Shown here: positions 8,284-16,404 of the stretch, piece after piece | How positions within the stretch are numbered: the stretch's first letter is position 1 | Layout of the letters: every line of letters begins with the position of its first letter | Assembly (NCBI GenBank): GCA_016184115.1 | Contig: JACPDH010000039.1 | Location: 1-64,000 of the forward strand | DNA: 64,000 nucleotides | From: Acidobacteriota bacterium | GTDB lineage: Bacteria > Acidobacteriota > Thermoanaerobaculia > Gp7-AA8 | Direction: 5' to 3' | Position numbers and translations under genes: made by a program | The notes under the pieces: generated by a model | Told to the model about the DNA's origin: nothing | The model's database searches: none | The model's input: only the letters and a program-made list of their open reading frames with translations

Positions 8284-9594
8284 ATGACCATCGATTCTGA
8301 AGAGGGTGTGGAGGTCGAGGTTTCGGCGCCGGAGCAGCCGACACGGCCTGCTCCCATCGTACTCGATCGGGAGCGCCACTGTATTTCGCGGAACCTGATC
8401 CCTGACAACATACTAAAGGTTCTCTACAGGTTGCTCCGGAGCGGGTTCAAGGCTTACCTGTGCGGAGGCAGCGTGCGCGACCTTCTGATGTCGCGTACAC
8501 CGAAGGACTTCGACATCGCGACCGACGCGCATCCGATGCAGGTGAGGCGGCTATTCCGGAACAGCCGTATCATCGGGCGACGGTTTCGTCTCGCGCATGT
8601 CGTGTTCCAGGAGGGTGTCGTCGAGGTTGCGACGTTCCGGCGCGAGCCCGGCGTTCGCGACGACGGCGAGCTGCTCGTGACCGACGACAACACGTTTGGC
8701 ACGCCGGAGCAGGACGCGCGTCGTCGCGACTTCACAATTAATGCGCTCTTCTACAACATCGCGGACTTCTCGATCATTGACTACGCGGGTGGCCTGGCGG
8801 ATCTCGAGAGTCGACTCATTCGGGTGATCGGTGATCCCGACATTCGTTTTCGCGAAGATCCCGTGAGAATGATGCGTGCGATCGAGTTCGCGTCGCGCCT
8901 CGACTTCGAGATCGAAGCGGCGACATGGGACGCGATCATTGCGCATCGCGACGAGATCCTGAAGGCCTCACCGGCGCGCGTTTCCGAAGAGATCCTCGAG
9001 CTTCTGCGGCGCGGCTGGTCGCTCGATGCATTCGAGCTCATGGTCGAAACGCGGCTGCTGGAGTCGCTGATCCCTGGGCTCTACGGGTCGCTCGTCTCCG
9101 GCGAGGCCGAGTATTTCTGGCGCATGCTCGAGGTTCTCGACCGGACGATTCAGTCAGGGAGGCAGTTCAGCGACGGAGTCTTCTGGGCCGTGCTGATGCT
9201 GCCCGGGTTCTTCAAGTCGCTCGACCAGGAAGAGCTGTCGCGCGGAGAGCGGCTGCGGCCCGGCGACGCGTTCGGCCTCGTGCGCGATGTCGTCGCGCCG
9301 GTTGCGGCGCGCCTTGTGTTTCCTTCAGGAGTGAGGCACCACGTCGAGCAGTCGCTCGAGGCGCTGTGGCGGTTGCAGGAAGCGCCCGCGGACCGGAAAT
9401 CGCAGTGGCGACTTGTGTTTCGCGAGCACTTCGGCGATGCGCTCGCGCTGTTCGAGCTCTATTCCTTGTCGTCCGGGAGGAGCGTCGAGATGTTCCGGGA
9501 GTGGCAGTCGTTTGCGAGGCGAGTGCAGCGGCAAGAGGAGCCGATGCCGTCGCCGCGATCGCCGCGCCGCCGGCGCCGTCGAAGAAAGGCCTGA
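8284..9594 (+). CDS. pcnB: Poly(A) polymerase / tRNA nucleotidyltransferase family protein
   Basis: 436 aa class II nucleotidyltransferase. The catalytic head holds CGGSVRD (residues 60-66), the metal-binding DFDIAT (75-80) and RRRDFTINAL. The RNA-binding helical body follows with REDPVRMMRAIEFASRLDFEIE. The last 12 residues are almost all Arg/Lys (RRRRRRRK), a basic tail common in PcnB-type poly(A) polymerases. AGGGGAGA precedes the ATG. A second family member, more CCA-enzyme-like, is at 33152-34396, which supports a split into a 3' poly(A)-adding enzyme here and a CCA/A-adding enzyme there. The division of labour is inferred. Confidence 0.85.
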   Translation: MTIDSEEGVEVEVSAPEQPTRPAPIVLDRERHCISRNLIPDNILKVLYRLLRSGFKAYLCGGSVRDLLMSRTPKDFDIATDAHPMQVRRLFRNSRIIGRRFRLAHVVFQEGVVEVATFRREPGVRDDGELLVTDDNTFGTPEQDARRRDFTINALFYNIADFSIIDYAGGLADLESRLIRVIGDPDIRFREDPVRMMRAIEFASRLDFEIEAATWDAIIAHRDEILKASPARVSEEILELLRRGWSLDAFELMVETRLLESLIPGLYGSLVSGEAEYFWRMLEVLDRTIQSGRQFSDGVFWAVLMLPGFFKSLDQEELSRGERLRPGDAFGLVRDVVAPVAARLVFPSGVRHHVEQSLEALWRLQEAPADRKSQWRLVFREHFGDALALFELYSLSSGRSVEMFREWQSFARRVQRQEEPMPSPRSPRRRRRRRKA

Positions 9595-9661
9595 GTGAGC
9601 AGCCAGTGGCCGATTGTGTGCCTTCCTGAGAGAATGCGTCGCATCCCCTCCGAGGTGAATG

Positions 9662-10804
9662 ATGAGTGAATCGCCGATCTATCTCGACCACCATTCCACG
9701 ACTCCGTGCGATCCGCGCGTCGTGGAAGCGATGTTGCCCTACTTCTCCGACAATTTTGGCAACGCGGCGGCCTCGACGCATGTGCACGGTCGTCGCGCTT
9801 CATCGGCACTCGAGGATGCGCGAGGCAGGGTCGCCGCGAGCCTCGGCTGTCTTCCCTCCGAAATCCACTTCACGTCCGGCGCAACGGAATCGAACAACAT
9901 CGCGCTGCGGGGAATCGCGCTCGATCCGGGTGCGCACGTGGTCACCAGCGCGGTCGAGCATTCGTCGATCATTCAGCCGCTCGAGCAGATGGCCCGCTTC
10001 GGGATCGAGCACACGATCGTGATGCCCGACTCTAAAGGAGCCGTGCATGGCGACACGATCCGGAGCGCGATCCGCCCGTCGACCGTGCTCGTGAGTGTGA
10101 TGGCAGCGAATGCAGAGTTCGGGACGGTCGAGCCGATCGAGGAGATCGGGACTGCCTGTCGCGCATCGGGAGTACCGCTCCACACCGACGCAACCCAGGC
10201 GGTCGGGAAGATCCCGTTTGATCTCCAGACGCTCCCGGTCGACCTCGCGTCGCTTTCGGCGCACAAATTCTATGGACCGAAGGGCATCGGCGCGCTGTTC
10301 ATTCGCACGGGGACCTCCCTCCTCTCACCCGTGGCTGGAGGAGGGCAGGAGAAGAAGGTGCGATCAGGAACCGTGAATGTCGCGGGAGCGGTTGGCCTCG
10401 CCGAGGCTCTTGCGATTGCCATCGCGGGGATGGCTACGGAGAGTGAACGGCTCGTTGCGCTCCGGACTCGACTTCGGACGAAGCTCCTCGCGGCGATTCC
10501 CAACGCAGTCGTCAATGGCCCCGACGAGGCACGGCTTCCGGGGAATCTACACGTCAGCTTCCCGGGTGTGGATGTCGAGGCGCTCGTGCATGCGCTGCGA
10601 CGATTCTCGCTCTCGACCGGGGCGGCATGTGCCTCGGGTCGCAGGGAACCGTCGCGCGCGTTGCGGGCGATCGGTCTCGACGAGAGGGTTGCAATGTCAT
10701 CGCTACGGTTCGGACTCGGGCGGTGCAACACTGAGGAGCATGTCGACCAGCTCGTCGAGGATCTGACGGCTGCGGTTAGCCGCCTGCGACAGATCTCGGT
10801 ATAG
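9662..10804 (+). CDS. Cysteine desulfurase, NifS/IscS type
   Basis: 380 aa PLP enzyme that removes sulfur from L-cysteine for Fe-S clusters or tRNA thiolation. The N-terminus IYLDHHSTTP is diagnostic. Lys202 in SLSAHKFYGPKG is the PLP lysine and Cys323 in STGAACASG is the persulfide cysteine; His100 in AVEHSS is also kept. The short loop around the cysteine and GGGQEKKVRSGTVN fit the NifS/IscS group. GAGGTG sits 4 nt before ATG 9662; ATG 9659 is too close to it. No scaffold (IscU) gene is adjacent. Confidence 0.92.
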   Translation: MSESPIYLDHHSTTPCDPRVVEAMLPYFSDNFGNAAASTHVHGRRASSALEDARGRVAASLGCLPSEIHFTSGATESNNIALRGIALDPGAHVVTSAVEHSSIIQPLEQMARFGIEHTIVMPDSKGAVHGDTIRSAIRPSTVLVSVMAANAEFGTVEPIEEIGTACRASGVPLHTDATQAVGKIPFDLQTLPVDLASLSAHKFYGPKGIGALFIRTGTSLLSPVAGGGQEKKVRSGTVNVAGAVGLAEALAIAIAGMATESERLVALRTRLRTKLLAAIPNAVVNGPDEARLPGNLHVSFPGVDVEALVHALRRFSLSTGAACASGRREPSRALRAIGLDERVAMSSLRFGLGRCNTEEHVDQLVEDLTAAVSRLRQISV

Positions 10805-10805
10805 T
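10800..10805 (+). promoter_or_regulatory. -10-like box before the PilZ gene
   Basis: TATAGT ends 9 nt before ATG 10815, overlaps the stop of the cysteine desulfurase gene, and there is no ribosome-binding site. This suggests a near-leaderless start for the PilZ/TPR pair in addition to read-through. Confidence 0.4.
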
Positions 10806-10814
10806 TAGCAAATC

Positions 10815-11510
10815 ATGGATCCAGGCACGATCGTGCTGGTGACGCCCGATCGAGCGGCTTTGGGCGTGGAGGGACTTCTCTCGCGCCGAGGCGAGGCTGT
10901 GGTCGTCGTTCCGAACGGTGCGGCGGCAATCGCGCTGCTGCCCACGGGACGTCCGCGACTCGTCGTGATGCAGCAGCATCTCGGTGACATGGACGTGCCG
11001 CATTTCTGCCGAATCGTGCGCGATGGCGCCGAGACGCGTGGAGTGTCGCTTCTGCTGATCGCCGACGAGGGAGATGAGGGCGTCGCCGCATTGAGTCTGG
11101 CGGCAGGTTGCAACGACGTGATCCATCGCCCGTTCGACGAAGAAGATCTCGACACGCGAGTTGCCAGGCTCTCCTCCGTGCCGGTTCGAAAAGAGCTCCG
11201 GACTCTGGTGAAACTCGAGCTCTCGATGGAGCGGGCTGGCCAGTTCTTCCTTGGGCATAGCCTCAACATATCCTCGAGCGGCATGCTCGTGCAGACCAAT
11301 CAGATTCTTGCCCCGGAGGCCCGCGTGAACCTCCAGTTCTACCTTCAGAACGATCCCGTACCGATGCGGGCAGAGGCGCACGTGGTTCGCGCGGAGTTTT
11401 TGGGGGGCGCGGCACGCTATGGGATGCGTTTCCTTGGGTTAGGCAGCGAGGACGAACATCGCCTCACCGAATTCATCGAGCGTCTTCGACGAACCGGAAG
11501 GATTCTATGA
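10815..11510 (+). CDS. PilZ domain protein with degenerate receiver domain
   Basis: 231 aa. Residues 1-115 have the fold pattern of a response-regulator receiver, but the phosphoacceptor position in RLVVMQQHLGDMD is Gln53 instead of Asp and the conserved KP is RP (about 105). It should therefore not be phosphorylated in the usual way. Residues 125-225 are a PilZ domain with RKELR (125-129) matching RxxxR and NISSSG (151-156) matching (D/N)xSxxG, the c-di-GMP-binding signature. The stop overlaps the next ATG by 4 nt (ATGA), so it is translationally coupled to the TPR gene. A GGDEF protein at 35369 could supply the ligand. Confidence 0.75.
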   Translation: MDPGTIVLVTPDRAALGVEGLLSRRGEAVVVVPNGAAAIALLPTGRPRLVVMQQHLGDMDVPHFCRIVRDGAETRGVSLLLIADEGDEGVAALSLAAGCNDVIHRPFDEEDLDTRVARLSSVPVRKELRTLVKLELSMERAGQFFLGHSLNISSSGMLVQTNQILAPEARVNLQFYLQNDPVPMRAEAHVVRAEFLGGAARYGMRFLGLGSEDEHRLTEFIERLRRTGRIL

Positions 11511-11986
11511 GTCAGAGCGAACGCGACATCAACAAAGGGATCCGCGCGGCGAAGCGAGGGGACTATCTGGAAGCCATCGTGCTCCTCACCGACGCCTACG
11601 AGCGGGGCGAGTTCACTATGCATAACAAGGACTCGGTCGAGGGTCTCTCGTATTACGGACTCTGCCTGGCTCTCGTACAGAAGAAATACAAGGAAGCGAT
11701 CGAGATCTGCAAGAAGACCATTGCGCTCAACTTCTTCAATCCCGCGCACTACGTCAATCTCGCGAAGGTTTATGTCGCGGCCTCGATGAAGAAGAAGGCA
11801 ATCGAGACGATCGACGAGGGGTTGCGCTCGTTCCCCCAGGACAAAGGGCTGCGTGCGATTCGAGTCGAGCTCGGTGTGCGGTCACGACCAGTCGTGCCAT
11901 TCCTCGAGCGTTCGAATCCAGTCAATGTCTCGCTCGGCCGCTCACGTCACGCCAAGAAGGGGAAGTCGAACGGAGAGAAAGCCTGA
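11507..11986 (+). CDS. Small TPR-repeat protein
   Basis: 159 aa, cytoplasmic. Three tandem TPR-like units can be seen: GIRAAKRGDYLEAIVLLTDAY, YGLCLALVQKKYKEAIEICKK and VNLAKVYVAASMKKKAIETID. The C-terminal 25 residues are basic (HAKKGKSNGEKA). It overlaps the PilZ gene by 4 nt and probably acts with it as a scaffold or partner; that is inference. A convergent glycosyltransferase gene ends 4 nt downstream. Confidence 0.75.
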   Translation: MSQSERDINKGIRAAKRGDYLEAIVLLTDAYERGEFTMHNKDSVEGLSYYGLCLALVQKKYKEAIEICKKTIALNFFNPAHYVNLAKVYVAASMKKKAIETIDEGLRSFPQDKGLRAIRVELGVRSRPVVPFLERSNPVNVSLGRSRHAKKGKSNGEKA

Positions 11987-11990
11987 TCGA

Positions 11991-12668
11991 TCAGCGCGAG
12001 CCATAGAGGCGCCGGAGCTCCTCGGGTGCGACACCGAGGTGATACGAGAGGATGATTCGCCAGTTGGTCGCCGCGGTTGCGAGGACTCCGCGCTGAAGGA
12101 ACCGCCGACCCGATGTCGACACGGCGCCCGGAAGCAGCGCGACCGATCCCAGCGCTTTCATTCGACGTGCGAAGTCGTAATCTTCCATGATCGGAATCTC
12201 ACGAAAGCCGCGCACGGTTTCGAATCGTTCACGCGTCACGAACTGTGCCTGGTCTCCCCATGGACAGCGCGTGAGCGATGTGCGCAGATTGATCATCGCA
12301 GCGGCCATCCGAAGGCGCGGGCCGCCTTCGGAGAATCGAATCCTGAATCCGCCGAACGCGGCGCCACGCTCGGCAGCCTTACGAATCATCTCACCGGCAC
12401 CCGTGGGTAGCGTCGTGTCGGCATGCAGAAAGACGAGGATCTCGGCGGCTGTGGATCGCGCAGCTTCGTTCATTTGCTGAGCGCGCATTCGCGCGGAAGT
12501 CATCAGCGTTGCGCCGGAGCGCGCCGCGATCTCGAGAGTCTGATCACTGCTTCCGCCATCGCTGACCACCACCTCGGAGGCGTCGATCTCGAAAGCCGAC
12601 GCGATGGCCCGCTCGATCGACGCCTCTTCATTCAACGTCGGGATGATGACCGCGAACCGAAGTGTCAT
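11991..12668 (-). CDS. Family 2 glycosyltransferase, TIGR04283-like
   Basis: 225 aa GT-A fold glycosyltransferase. It starts with FAVIIPTLNEE, has VVVSDGGSSDQT (nucleotide-sugar binding), FLHADTTLP in place of a DxD motif, and the family-typical PWGDQAQFVTRERFETVRGF and PIMEDYDFARRM. The ending (NWRIILSYHLGVAPEELRRLY) also fits the family often called rSAM/selenodomain-associated transferase 2. No such radical SAM partner is visible here. It diverges from mobA with start codons about 20 nt apart. The acceptor is unknown. Confidence 0.8.
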   Translation of the reverse strand: MTLRFAVIIPTLNEEASIERAIASAFEIDASEVVVSDGGSSDQTLEIAARSGATLMTSARMRAQQMNEAARSTAAEILVFLHADTTLPTGAGEMIRKAAERGAAFGGFRIRFSEGGPRLRMAAAMINLRTSLTRCPWGDQAQFVTRERFETVRGFREIPIMEDYDFARRMKALGSVALLPGAVSTSGRRFLQRGVLATAATNWRIILSYHLGVAPEELRRLYGSR

Positions 12669-12685
12669 TCTGTTACCATCGCAAC

Positions 12686-13279
12686 GTGAATTGTTACGTG
12701 CTTGCAGGTGGCCTCTCCACGCGCATGGGCGCCGACAAGTGGTCCATCGAGTTGGGAGGATCGACGTTTGCGGTTCGCGTGATCACGGCGGCGTCGATGA
12801 CGTTTGAGAACGTGATTGTCGTGACGAAGCCAGGGCGCGGTCAGTTCACCGCGCCAGTAATTCACGAGAGCAACGTCGAAGTCGCCGCACCGATCATTGG
12901 TCTCGATGCCGCGCTCGATCATGCCGCAGGCGAACCTTGCTTCGTCCTTGGTGTCGACTACCCGTTCATGACTGCTGACGCGCTCAGCTATCTCCGCAGA
13001 CGCTTCGAGGCGTCCAGCGCAGAGATCGTGGTGCCAGAGATCGGGTCGAAGCTCCATATGCTGTGTGCCGGCTATCGTGCCACGACATCCTCCAGCGTCA
13101 AAGCGAGGATCGCCGAGGGACGCCTTGCCCTCAAAGGGCTTGTCGATGCACATGAAACGCTCATCGTGACAGAGCGCGAGGTTATCGAACACTGCGGTCC
13201 CGGGGCGCTTATGAACGTGAACACGCCCGCGGAGCTCGACGAGGCACGGAGAATCGATGCCGAGGCAAAAGGACACTGA
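12686..13279 (+). CDS. mobA: Molybdenum cofactor guanylyltransferase-like protein (MobA family)
   Basis: About 197 aa nucleotidyltransferase. The N-terminus NCYVLAGGLSTRMGADKW is the MobA-type LxGGxSxRMGxDK nucleotide-binding loop, and CFVLGVDYPFM matches the metal-binding xxCDxPF region with Val-Asp. NVNTPAELDEA near the C-terminus matches the family's NxNTPxD motif. I start at GTG 12686; GTG 12662 would run into the start region of the divergent gene. It overlaps moaC by 23 nt, so the pair is an operon for molybdopterin guanine dinucleotide formation. Confidence 0.8.
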   Translation: MNCYVLAGGLSTRMGADKWSIELGGSTFAVRVITAASMTFENVIVVTKPGRGQFTAPVIHESNVEVAAPIIGLDAALDHAAGEPCFVLGVDYPFMTADALSYLRRRFEASSAEIVVPEIGSKLHMLCAGYRATTSSSVKARIAEGRLALKGLVDAHETLIVTEREVIEHCGPGALMNVNTPAELDEARRIDAEAKGH

Positions 13280-13751
13280 TCTCAGTCACGTCTCCGCTGA
13301 CGGAACGATTGCAATGGTCGACGTCGGCGGAAAGCAGGTGACGGTGCGTGAAGCGGTTGCCGAAGCGCTCGTCCGGATGTCGCCGGCGACGGCGCGACTC
13401 CTGGCACGTAAGGCGCTTCCGAAGGGGGATGTTCTGACGACGGCGAAAGTCGCGGGCATTCTCGCGGCGAAGCAGACGTCGGCTCTGATCCCGCTCACGC
13501 ACCCGATCCCTCTCGACTTTGTCGACATCTCGTTCGATGTCAAGGTCAGGGCTGGAACCATACGAATCACGGCCACGACCGGCTGCTCAGGACGAACCGG
13601 CGTCGAAATCGAAGCGATGACCGCCTGCTCGGTCGCGGCACTGACGATCTACGACATGTGCAAGAGCGCGGAGAAGGGAATCGTCATCGAGCGTATCCGG
13701 CTCCTTCGGAAGAGCGGTGGCAAGAGCGGAACCTGGGTCAGGGAGCGCTGA
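13257..13751 (+). CDS. moaC: Cyclic pyranopterin monophosphate synthase
   Basis: 164 aa. MoaC converts the MoaA product into cyclic pyranopterin monophosphate. Family motifs are all present: AKVAGILAAKQTSALIPLTH, HPIPLDFVDISF, TGCSGRTGVEIEAMTACSVAAL and TIYDMCKS, the conserved Lys being part of the active site. The gene overlaps the end of mobA by 23 nt and its own end overlaps the convergent lipoprotein gene by 14 nt. No moaA, moaD or moaE is present in the window. Confidence 0.93.
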   Translation: MPRQKDTDLSHVSADGTIAMVDVGGKQVTVREAVAEALVRMSPATARLLARKALPKGDVLTTAKVAGILAAKQTSALIPLTHPIPLDFVDISFDVKVRAGTIRITATTGCSGRTGVEIEAMTACSVAALTIYDMCKSAEKGIVIERIRLLRKSGGKSGTWVRER

Positions 13752-14730
13752 CGGCCGAAGCCGGGACAGTGCTGCGCGGAGTGGTCGCGCGCAGGCGCGC
13801 CGCGATCGCTTCCGCCAACCGGATGAATGCCTCTGGTGGCGCCTGTCCACGGAGGACGACGACGTCGAAGCCTGCTCGGAACGCCAGTGTGTTCGACATG
13901 TGGGTGTCCTGCGCGAAGAACGCCTCGTTGCCGACACCGAGTACCGGATCGATCGTCTTCGCGCTCCGCGTCATCGAGGTCCGGAACTCTTCGAACAGCG
14001 TCTGCGCATCGCGCTCGCTTCGGCCAGGATGGCGAAGCACCTCAATCACTGCGTCGCCGGAGCGAATTCGCGCCATCGCTGATCTGCGAAACATCGCATA
14101 GCCGAGGGCATCCTCGTGCGTCCAGACCTCGGTTCCCGGGACGACTTGCAGCCCCGATAGGAATGCGAGCTCCGCAGGCTTCGAGGTGCCTTCGCCGAGC
14201 GCCGCGGCGACGATCCTGCCGAGGTCCTCCAGCGCCCTGGCATCGGGCGACGTGCCAACGATTCGAAGCACGGTCTGTCCCTTCCAGGCGAGCAGCGAAT
14301 GCGTCGTCGCAAAGGCTTCGTTGCCGACCGGCACGACGCGTGCGTAGAGCCCGCGACGAGTCGAGTAGGCGCCGAAGGCATCCGAGGGTGCTCGGAATCG
14401 GTAAAGCTCGACGAGCGCGATCGATCCGTCACGACGATCGTACGAACCGACGACGCTGTCGAGGAGCTGGTAGGACCGCCAGCGCTCGGCGTCCGGGCCG
14501 AGGTATTCACTGAGCGCGGCCGCGCTCCAAGTTCGCGGTATGCCGTTTCGGCGCCAGTCGCCTAACGATTCGGCCAGCATGGCAGCGAGGGGCGACTCCT
14601 GCACGGGCTGTTGCTGTGCCGTCGTAGTCGCTGCTGAGGTGGGCGACGCCGGCGGCTCCGGGTTGCGTCCGCACGCAATGACGAGGAGTAATCCCGCCGC
14701 CACGGCTCCCGTTCGGAGCGCTAGCAGCAC
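13738..14730 (-). CDS. Lipoprotein of the DUF6599-like type
   Basis: 330 aa starting at GTG 14730 with a lipoprotein signal (GAVAAGLLLVIAC). Residues about 45-190 resemble DUF6599: LAESLGDWRRNGIPRTWSAAALSEYLGPDAERWRSY followed by YRFRAPSDAFGAYS. The last 150 residues repeat a similar strand layout. Function unknown. The convergent moaC overlaps it by 14 nt. The start codon begins at the last base of a perfect 11-bp hairpin, so its ribosome-binding site would be sequestered. Confidence 0.6.
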   Translation of the reverse strand: MLLALRTGAVAAGLLLVIACGRNPEPPASPTSAATTTAQQQPVQESPLAAMLAESLGDWRRNGIPRTWSAAALSEYLGPDAERWRSYQLLDSVVGSYDRRDGSIALVELYRFRAPSDAFGAYSTRRGLYARVVPVGNEAFATTHSLLAWKGQTVLRIVGTSPDARALEDLGRIVAAALGEGTSKPAELAFLSGLQVVPGTEVWTHEDALGYAMFRRSAMARIRSGDAVIEVLRHPGRSERDAQTLFEEFRTSMTRSAKTIDPVLGVGNEAFFAQDTHMSNTLAFRAGFDVVVLRGQAPPEAFIRLAEAIAARLRATTPRSTVPASAVSAP

Positions 14731-14755
14731 GGGCCGCGACGCGTGTCGCGGCCCG
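14730..14755. repeat. Perfect 11-bp inverted repeat with 4-nt loop
   Basis: CGGGCCGCGAC at 14730-14740 is exactly complementary to GTCGCGGCCCG at 14745-14755, loop GCGT. It lies between pepA and the lipoprotein gene, both on the minus strand, and touches the GTG start codon. No T tract follows on either strand. It may terminate pepA transcription or block translation of the next gene. Confidence 0.75.
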
Positions 14756-14786
14756 TCGAAGGAGCGGCGGAAACGCGGAGATGGCG

Positions 14787-16256
14787 TCAGGCGAGCTCCT
14801 CGAGGAACCTGACCGTGGCGCGGACCCCGACGCCGGTCGCGCCCTTCGCTTCACGTGCGGTCTCGTTGTCGGCCCAGGCCGTGCCGGCGATGTCGAGGTG
14901 CGCCCACGATGGGCAGTCGACGAATTCGCGCAGGAACATGGCCGCACTGATGGCGCCGCCTGCGCGCCCGCCCGAATTCTTCATGTCGGCCCACTCGCTC
15001 TTGATGTAGTCCTTGTAGTCGTCCCAGACAGGCATACGCCAGAGGCGCTCGCCGACTTCCTCGCCGGCCGCTGTTAGGCGTGAGGCGAGCTCGTCATCGG
15101 TCGAGAAGAGGCCGGTCGCCGCCCCGCCCAGCGCGATCACGCACGCTCCCGTGAGTGTTGCGTAGTCGATGAGGTGGTCGGGCTTGAATCGTGTGGAGTA
15201 GGTGAGCGCGTCGGCCAGGATGACGCGTCCCTCCGCGTCGGTGTTCACGACTTCAATCGTTTTTCCCGACATCGTCGTGACGATGTCGCCCGGCTTGTAT
15301 GCGGTGCCGCTCGGAAGGTTCTCGGTCGACGGGATGATGCCGACGACGCGGTGCGGGAGCTTCATCTTCGCTACCGCCTGCATCGTGCCCATCACGGCCG
15401 CGGCGCCACACATGTCGAACTTCATCTCCTCCATCCGCTCGCCAGGCTTCAGTGAGATTCCGCCGGAATCGAACGTAATCCCTTTTCCGACGAGACAGAC
15501 CGTCTTCTTCGGTCTCCGGCCTGTCGGGACGTATTCCATGACGATGAACCGCGGCTCCTGCGCCGAGCCGCGGTTCACGGCGAGCAGACCGCCCATCTTC
15601 AACTTCTGGATCTGCTTCTTGTCGAAAACGGTGCACTTCAGGCCCGCCTCACGCGCGACTTCCTGTGCACGCTTGGCAAGCTGTGTCGGCGTGACGAGAT
15701 TTCCTGGGCCGTTTCCCAGATCTTTGACGGTGCGCACCGCGCCCGTAAGCACCGAGCTCTGGGCTGCGACGCGTGCCACCGCGCGCCTGTCGAGAGAAGC
15801 TGGTGCAACGAGCGTGCATGCGATCTCGCCGCGCTTCTTCATCTCCGCCGAGGTGATGTAGCTGGCGTACTTGTAGTCGGAATGGGCGACGAGGTCGGCG
15901 GCGAGGCGCGTCGATGCTTCGAGGCTCGCATTCGGGAACGACGCGCAAAGTGCAACACCGATCTTCTTGTCGCGCTGGCGGCGCGCGGTCTTGCCGACCG
16001 CATAGATTGCCGCGCGGAGGCCGCGATGCGAGAGTGCCTCGGCTTTTCCAAGTCCGACGAGCGTGATCTTGCGCGGAGCTCCGGCGAGCATCGTGATCGA
16101 CTCGTCGCTGCGCCCCTCGAAGGCACTGTCGCCGATCGCACGTTCGATGCGAGTGCGAAGGCGGGCAGGGAGGTCGAGGTTCATCTCCTCGGTGACGAGG
16201 ACGTAGAGGTGATCGATGGCAGAGAGCGTGAGCTCGCGCGACACGGTGACGTTCAA
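14787..16256 (-). CDS. pepA: Leucyl aminopeptidase (M17)
   Basis: 489 aa cytosolic, two-metal aminopeptidase. Metal and catalytic residues are in VGKGITFDSGGISLKPG, MKFDMCGAAAVMG and the signature NTDAEGRVILADAL. The C-terminal domain is complete and ends in GVGVRATVRFLEEL. The start is TTG 16256, fixed by a perfect AGGAGG at 16263-16268 with a 6-nt gap; the frame stays open further upstream but without family similarity. A TACAAT box (16337 to 16332, minus) gives a leader of about 70 nt. Length matches the family. Confidence 0.93.
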   Translation of the reverse strand: MNVTVSRELTLSAIDHLYVLVTEEMNLDLPARLRTRIERAIGDSAFEGRSDESITMLAGAPRKITLVGLGKAEALSHRGLRAAIYAVGKTARRQRDKKIGVALCASFPNASLEASTRLAADLVAHSDYKYASYITSAEMKKRGEIACTLVAPASLDRRAVARVAAQSSVLTGAVRTVKDLGNGPGNLVTPTQLAKRAQEVAREAGLKCTVFDKKQIQKLKMGGLLAVNRGSAQEPRFIVMEYVPTGRRPKKTVCLVGKGITFDSGGISLKPGERMEEMKFDMCGAAAVMGTMQAVAKMKLPHRVVGIIPSTENLPSGTAYKPGDIVTTMSGKTIEVVNTDAEGRVILADALTYSTRFKPDHLIDYATLTGACVIALGGAATGLFSTDDELASRLTAAGEEVGERLWRMPVWDDYKDYIKSEWADMKNSGGRAGGAISAAMFLREFVDCPSWAHLDIAGTAWADNETAREAKGATGVGVRATVRFLEELA

Positions 16257-16331
16257 GCGTTTCCTCCTGTGGATGACCGCGAAACGGGCCGCGGCCCCGA
16301 TGACGGGCGTGGGAGGCCCGCGACGCGGCGG

Positions 16332-16337
16332 ATTGTA
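16332..16337 (-). promoter_or_regulatory. -10-like box for pepA
   Basis: TACAAT reads on the minus strand about 75 nt upstream of the TTG start of pepA. The -35 region is weak. It is back to back with the box for the divergent regulator gene. Confidence 0.4.
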
Positions 16338-16378
16338 GCAGAGGCGCTCCCAGCGGCAGGCAGTTGCGATCGGATGCG

Positions 16379-16384
16379 TATAAT
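16379..16384 (+). promoter_or_regulatory. Consensus -10 box for the NtrC-family regulator
   Basis: TATAAT lies 20 nt before ATG 16405, predicting a leader of about 14 nt that still contains the ribosome-binding site GGGAGGGGC. No convincing -35 is seen. Confidence 0.5.
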
Positions 16385-16404
16385 GACGCGACGAAGGGAG
16401 GGGC

